In this document: positions 60,549-64,000 of the stretch, in pieces
Layout: each line of letters starts with the position of its first letter
How positions within the stretch are numbered: position 1 is the first letter of the stretch
Assembly: GCA_963709505.1 (NCBI GenBank)
Contig: CAVPXC010000014.1
Coordinates: 1-64,000 of the forward strand
Source of the DNA: CAVPXC01 sp963709505
GTDB lineage: Bacteria > Chloroflexota > Anaerolineae > JAAEKA01
Reading direction: 5' to 3'
Length of the DNA stretch: 64,000 bases
Made by a program: the position numbers and the translations under genes
The notes under the pieces: generated by a model
Seen by the model: only the letters and a program-made list of their open reading frames with translations
Database searches by the model: none
Told to the model about the DNA's origin: nothing

Positions 60549-60883
60549 ACCAGGAAACTCCCCTCCTGGCCAAGACGTACGACCTGGTGGTCTATCTGCT
60601 CCAGATCACCGAGAGGTTCCCACGCACCCAGCGTGACCTCAGCCTGCGGATACGCAGACTTTCCCTGGGCTATCTTGACCTCCTGATCGAGGCGCGTAAG
60701 AGCTCTCCTGATGATCGCAAGCATCTCTTGCGACAGGCTGATGAGACGTTGGATAAGCTGCGTTACACGGTGCGCATCTGCCAGGAGCTTGGCTCGATCA
60801 GCCAGAAGCAGTACCTGCACGCCGCCGGGTTGATGGGCCAGGTGGGCAATTTGCTTGGAAGATGGATCAAGCCGCCTGACTGA
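60545..60883 (+). CDS. avd: Avd-like accessory variability protein
   Basis: 112 residues. TTG start at 60545 overlapping the RT stop (TTGA), implying translational coupling. Helical and basic: TPLLAKTYDLVVYLLQITER, FPRTQRDLSLRIRRLSLGYL, DRKHLLRQADETLDKLRYTV, typical of the S23/Avd four-helix-bundle family. Avd pentamers bind the RT and template RNA in known DGRs. TR follows 63 bases later. Confidence 0.9.
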   Translation: MNQETPLLAKTYDLVVYLLQITERFPRTQRDLSLRIRRLSLGYLDLLIEARKSSPDDRKHLLRQADETLDKLRYTVRICQELGSISQKQYLHAAGLMGQVGNLLGRWIKPPD

Positions 60884-60945
60884 GTATGACGGACTCTGCG
60901 ATTCTTCAGCCGGTGTGTATAATGCGGGCAGCGGGTCCGGTCGTA

Positions 60946-61018
60946 TCGTGCGGTGCGCGTACCGGAACAGGAACAACCCTGACAACAGGAACGACAACAA
61001 CGGCTTTCGTGTCGCCAG
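60946..61018 (+). repeat. Template repeat (TR) of the diversity-generating retroelement
   Basis: 73 nt with twenty adenines arranged as AAC/GAC/AGG codons (translated Y-R-N-R-N-N-P-D-N-R-N-D-N-N-G-F-R), the usual TR composition. It shares invariant ends with VR 58798-58869 and is probably transcribed with RT and avd. About 180 bases of unique sequence after it may be part of the structured template RNA. Confidence 0.95.
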
Positions 61019-61220
61019 CAGTCGCCGGAGAGACGGCCCGATGAATTGTCGAAGGCAAGCAACGCTCTTCGGAACCCTTTCCTTCGGCCAGCGCTGTCCA
61101 TCCTGAGAGACTCCAGACTGTGACCCGGGTCGCGTCCTGCTGAGCAGGCCGGCCAAAGAAGACAGGTCCTCCTGAGCTCGTAAGGCCGCCGGCTTGAGCG
61201 CTCGGGAAGGACCATCGATT

Positions 61221-61406
61221 GCCGGCGCCCGGCGAATGGAAACGCCCGGCGAATGGAAACGCCCGACGAATGGAATTCGCCGGCTGAAGCAGACAAGTCG
61301 CCTCAGCGACTGGGGAAGGTGGGAGGTGCCGTTCCGCTCCGTTCCGCTCCGCTCCGCCAGTGGCTGCGGCCACTTCTCATTCTCAGGCCGGGATTTCCAA
61401 TCCCGG
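61221..61406. repeat. REP-like units left of the RAYT gene
   Basis: 61221-61312: GGCGAATGGAAACGCCC twice in tandem, then GACGAATGGAATTCGCCGGC, linker CTGAAGCAGACAA and GTCGCCTCAGCGAC. 61368-61406: the inverted unit (AGTGGCTGCGGCCACTT, linker, CCGGGATTTCCAATCCCGG). Between them is a GTTCCGCTCC micro-repeat. Confidence 0.8.
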
Positions 61407-61512
61407 AACGCCGGCGCCGGGTGGAAGGGCGTTGGTGAGGAGAGAGCGTGAGGATTTGTAGATCGGTTCAAGACTGAAGGTGTTCAGTCCAGTTATCAGA
61501 GGGAGGTGACAC

Positions 61513-61950
61513 ATGGCATACTGGCGGTTGTTCTATCACTTCGTGTGGACCACGAAGAACCGAGAGCCTTTGCTGGTCCCCAGCATTGAGCCGAGCGTTT
61601 ATCGCTTCTTGCACGCCGGGGCCAAGGAACTCCGTGTACCGCTGTTTGTGATTGGAGGGATCGCCGATCACGTACACGTGGTGGCTGCAGTGCGACCTGC
61701 GCTGTCCCCGTCCGATTTCATGAAACAGTTGAAAGGCAGCAGCTCACGGTTCATTTTGCTGGAATACAAGATGCCTTTCGATTGGCAAGAGGGCTACGGT
61801 GTTTTCTCCGTGTCCGAAAGCGATGTTCCGCAAGTCATCGACTATGTCCAGTTTCAGAAGGGTCATCATGCAAATCAGACCACAGTCTATGAGTGGGAGC
61901 AGACGTACAATTGGAATCTCGGACCTCCGGGATTGAAAATCCCTGGCTGA
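61513..61950 (+). CDS. Y1 (HUH) transposase of the RAYT type
   Basis: 145 residues. IS200-like single-strand endonuclease fold: YWRLFYHFVWTTKNREPLL, metal/HUH motif GGIADHVHVVAAV, FMKQLKGSSSRF, and the candidate nucleophile Tyr in VIDYVQFQKGHH. It is flanked on both sides by REP-like palindromes, the arrangement of REP-associated tyrosine transposases thought to disperse REPs. Its last codons (NLGPPGLKIPG) run into the right REP. ATG 61513 has GGGAGG. Confidence 0.9.
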   Translation: MAYWRLFYHFVWTTKNREPLLVPSIEPSVYRFLHAGAKELRVPLFVIGGIADHVHVVAAVRPALSPSDFMKQLKGSSSRFILLEYKMPFDWQEGYGVFSVSESDVPQVIDYVQFQKGHHANQTTVYEWEQTYNWNLGPPGLKIPG

Positions 61951-62095
61951 AGACCAGAAGTGGCCTCAGCCACTAGCCGAGTGTTCTCCGGGATTAGAAA
62001 TCCCAGGCTGAACCGACCAGCTTGCGCCGCGCCGTTCCGCCAGTGGCTGCGGCCACTTCTCCCCTTCAGCCAGGGGATTTCTAATCCCTGGCTCC
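61927..62095. repeat. REP-like units right of the RAYT gene
   Basis: 61927-61975: CCGGGATTGAAAATCCCTGG, linker, AGTGGCCTCAGCCACT. 61988-62010: half unit CCGGGATTAGAAATCCCAGG. 62042-62095: inverted unit AGTGGCTGCGGCCACTT, linker, CAGGGGATTTCTAATCCCTG. Confidence 0.8.
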
Positions 62096-62137
62096 GGCTC
62101 TGCGCCGTACCGCACCCGATGACCCAGAATCCCCCGT

Positions 62138-62167
62138 TTGACAGACGTTCCACCTGCGTGCTAAAAT
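62138..62167 (+). promoter_or_regulatory. Promoter of acs
   Basis: TTGACA (62138-62143), 18 bp, TAAAAT (62162-62167), 44 bases before ATG 62211. Confidence 0.7.
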
Positions 62168-62210
62168 TGCGCCACTTTTGAACCCTTGCCGCGCCAGGAG
62201 GAGAGTCGCC

Positions 62211-64000
62211 ATGGATCGTACCGCCGATATCATCGCATCCGAGCACGAGGTCTATTACCCGTCGCCCGAGGTCGTTGCCAACGCCCATATCAAGAACTAC
62301 GAGGAGGTCTACGCCCGCGCCCTTGATGACCCGCAGGCCTTCTGGGCAGAGCGAGCCAGTCACCTGGAATGGTATCACCCCTGGGACCAGGTGCTGGACG
62401 AATCGAACCCGCCCTTCTACAAGTGGTTCCAGGGCGGAAAGACTAATATTGCACTGAACGCGCTCGACCGGCACGTCAAGACCTGGCGCAAGAACAAGCT
62501 GGCCTTGATCTGGGAGGGCGAGCCGGGCGATAAGGTCAGCTACAGCTACCTGGGGCTCTATCGCGAGACCAATAAGTTCGCCAACGTTCTGCGCAGCATG
62601 GGCGTCCACAAAGGCGATCGGGTGACGATCTACATGGGTCGCATCCCCGAGCTGGTAATCGCGATGCTTGCCTGCGCCAAGCTCGGCGCGGTGCACTCGG
62701 TGGTCTATGGCGGCTTCAGCGAGCAAGCCCTGGCCGACCGCATCGAGGACGCGCAGAGCCGCGTGCTGATCACGACCGATGGCGCCTGGCTGCGCGGCAA
62801 GACAGTCGACCTCAAGAAGATGGCCGACGAAGCGATCCACCGCTCACCCGTCGTCGAGCACGTGATCGTGGTCAAGCGCACCGGCCAGGAGGTCTACATG
62901 GAAGCCGGTCGCGACTACTGGTATCACGATCTGATGGCGCTGCCGATCGCTTCACCGCAATGCCAGACCGAGGTCATGGATGCCGAGGACCCGCTTTTCA
63001 TCCTCTACACTTCCGGCACCACCGGCAAACCCAAGGGCCTCCTGCACACCCACGGCGGCTATTCGGTTTTCATCAGCACCACCCTCTCCTGGGTGTTCGA
63101 CCTCAAGGAGGATGACCGTTACTGGTGTGCGGCGGATCCCGGCTGGATAACAGGCCATAGCTACATCGTCTATGCGCCGTTGATCCTGGGCGCTACCAGC
63201 TTCATGTACGAAGGCGCGCCGAACCATCCCTATCCCAACCGCTGGTGGAAGATGATCGAGCACTACGGCATCACGATCCTCTACACCGCGCCCACCGCGA
63301 TTCGCGGCCTGATGCGCTTCGGCGATGCCTGGCCGCAGCGCCACGATCTTAGCAGCCTGCGGCTGTTGGGCAGCGTCGGCGAGCCGATCAACCCCGAGGC
63401 CTGGCGCTGGTTCCACAACATCGTCGGCAAGGGCAAAAGCCCGATCATGGACACCTGGTGGCAGACCGAGACCGGCGGTTTCATGATCACGCCGCTGCCC
63501 TCGGTGCCGCTCAAACCGGGTTCGGGCACCCGCCCCTTCCCAGGCATCGAGGCCGACATCGTCGACGAGGACGGCCACCCGGTGCAGGTCAACGAGGACG
63601 GCTACCTGGTGATCAAGCGTCCATGGCCCGGCATGGCGCGCACCGTCTACGGCGACCCGGCGCGCTACGTCAGCCAGTACTGGGAACGCTTCAAGAGACC
63701 AGGGCTACTACCTCACCGGCGACTCGGCCCGCAAGGACGACGACGGCTACTACTGGGTGATCGGCCGTATCGACGACGTAATCAAAGTCAGTGGCTATCG
63801 CCTGGGCACAGCCGAGGTCGAGAGTGCGTTGGTCAGTCACCCGGCCGTCGCCGAGGCCGCGGTCATCGGCATGCCGGACGAAGTGCGTGGGAATGTGATC
63901 TGGGCCTACTGCATCCTGCGCAGCGGCTACGAGCCGAGCGATCGTCTGGTAGACGAGCTGAAGGACCACGTCCGCCACGAGACCGGACCGATCGCCATGC
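62211..64000 (+). CDS. acs: Acetyl-CoA synthetase-like ligase (one frameshift, 3' end beyond window)
   Basis: AMP-forming acetate:CoA ligase. GLYRETNKFANVLRSMGVHK, VYGGFSEQALADRI, the P-loop YTSGTTGKPKGLLH, WWQTETGGFMITP, then after a +1 step near 63693 (CTTCAAGAGACCAGG) LTGDSARKDDDGYYW and GRIDDVIKVSGYRLGTAEVE. The frame as written stops soon after (RPGLL), so one extra A must be removed. The C-terminal catalytic Lys region lies beyond base 64000. ATG 62211 follows AGGAGGAGA. Confidence 0.9.
   Translation, partial: MDRTADIIASEHEVYYPSPEVVANAHIKNYEEVYARALDDPQAFWAERASHLEWYHPWDQVLDESNPPFYKWFQGGKTNIALNALDRHVKTWRKNKLALIWEGEPGDKVSYSYLGLYRETNKFANVLRSMGVHKGDRVTIYMGRIPELVIAMLACAKLGAVHSVVYGGFSEQALADRIEDAQSRVLITTDGAWLRGKTVDLKKMADEAIHRSPVVEHVIVVKRTGQEVYMEAGRDYWYHDLMALPIASPQCQTEVMDAEDPLFILYTSGTTGKPKGLLHTHGGYSVFISTTLSWVFDLKEDDRYWCAADPGWITGHSYIVYAPLILGATSFMYEGAPNHPYPNRWWKMIEHYGITILYTAPTAIRGLMRFGDAWPQRHDLSSLRLLGSVGEPINPEAWRWFHNIVGKGKSPIMDTWWQTETGGFMITPLPSVPLKPGSGTRPFPGIEADIVDEDGHPVQVNEDGYLVIKRPWPGMARTVYGDPARYVSQYWERFKRPGLLPHRRLGPQGRRRLLLGDRPYRRRNQSQWLSPGHSRGRECVGQSPGRRRGRGHRHAGRSAWECDLGLLHPAQRLRAERSSGRRAEGPRPPRDRTDRH

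Overview
The window is GC-rich bacterial chromosome, most probably from a Chloroflexota (Anaerolineae-like) organism. The grounds are the combination of a mevalonate-route HMG-CoA reductase with a type I IPP isomerase, a GlgM/GlgE maltosyl-transferase pair, a large class III cyclase-ATPase-TPR regulator, a RIO-type kinase, DUF2442/DUF4160 and HicBA pairs, and an abundance of dispersed palindromes. This is inference from gene content; no rRNA or tRNA gene was seen.

Layout. 1-11 kb: minus-strand genes (amidase, two GNAT genes, YitT-type membrane protein, nucleotidyltransferase-like protein, HMG-CoA reductase, an 11-residue-repeat LEA-like protein, a decayed MFS/DUF6036 region, manA, an alpha/beta-hydrolase-fold protein). 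11-24 kb: YCII protein, DUF2442/DUF4160, deaD helicase, the gltB-gltD glutamate synthase pair with many single-base insertions, a membrane-anchored ferredoxin, mgsA. 24-34 kb: lspA, fadD, a 1.1-kilo-residue cyclase/ATPase regulator, a DAO-type oxidoreductase, PPOX and GNAT genes, ubiX-idi. 34-39.7 kb: a decayed insertion sequence inside hicA, an intact hicB, a GH-like pair and a phd-vapC pair. 39.8-51 kb: P450, pgm, a deleted TGS-GTPase gene, RIO kinase, PIG-L deacetylase, rho, glgM and glgE. 51-55 kb: a TipA-like MerR regulator, a HypE-like protein, an MBL-fold hydrolase, gluconokinase.

55.2-61.1 kb holds the most exciting system: a complete diversity-generating retroelement (DGR). It comprises a target gene encoding metallophosphoesterase, NACHT STAND NTPase and FGE-sulfatase/C-type-lectin-like domains with a variable repeat (VR) at its 3' end, a DGR-type reverse transcriptase (motif IGNLTSQ), an Avd-like four-helix protein starting on a codon that overlaps the RT stop, and a template repeat (TR) downstream. 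TR (60946-61018) and VR (58798-58869) align over 72-73 nt; all ten substitutions fall at template adenines, the diagnostic DGR signature. The architecture suggests a hypervariable NLR-like immune or recognition receptor. Immediately downstream lies a Y1 (HUH) RAYT-type transposase embedded in REP-like palindromes, then acs, which runs off the window.

Dispersed repeats are a second theme: (i) nine 32-nt perfect hairpins whose stems differ by compensatory changes (1.1, 38.5, 48.9-49.0 and 51.1 kb); (ii) three very long near-identical palindromes (10.1, 43.5, 47.5 kb); (iii) REP/BIME-like units (14.5, 51.0, 55.0, 59.0, 59.4, 61.2-62.1 kb); (iv) C/G-rich palindromes inserted inside gltB and gltD. 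Many genes are broken by single-base insertions (+1 frame). About ten lie in gltB alone, and whether they are consensus errors or real mutations is the main uncertainty of this annotation.
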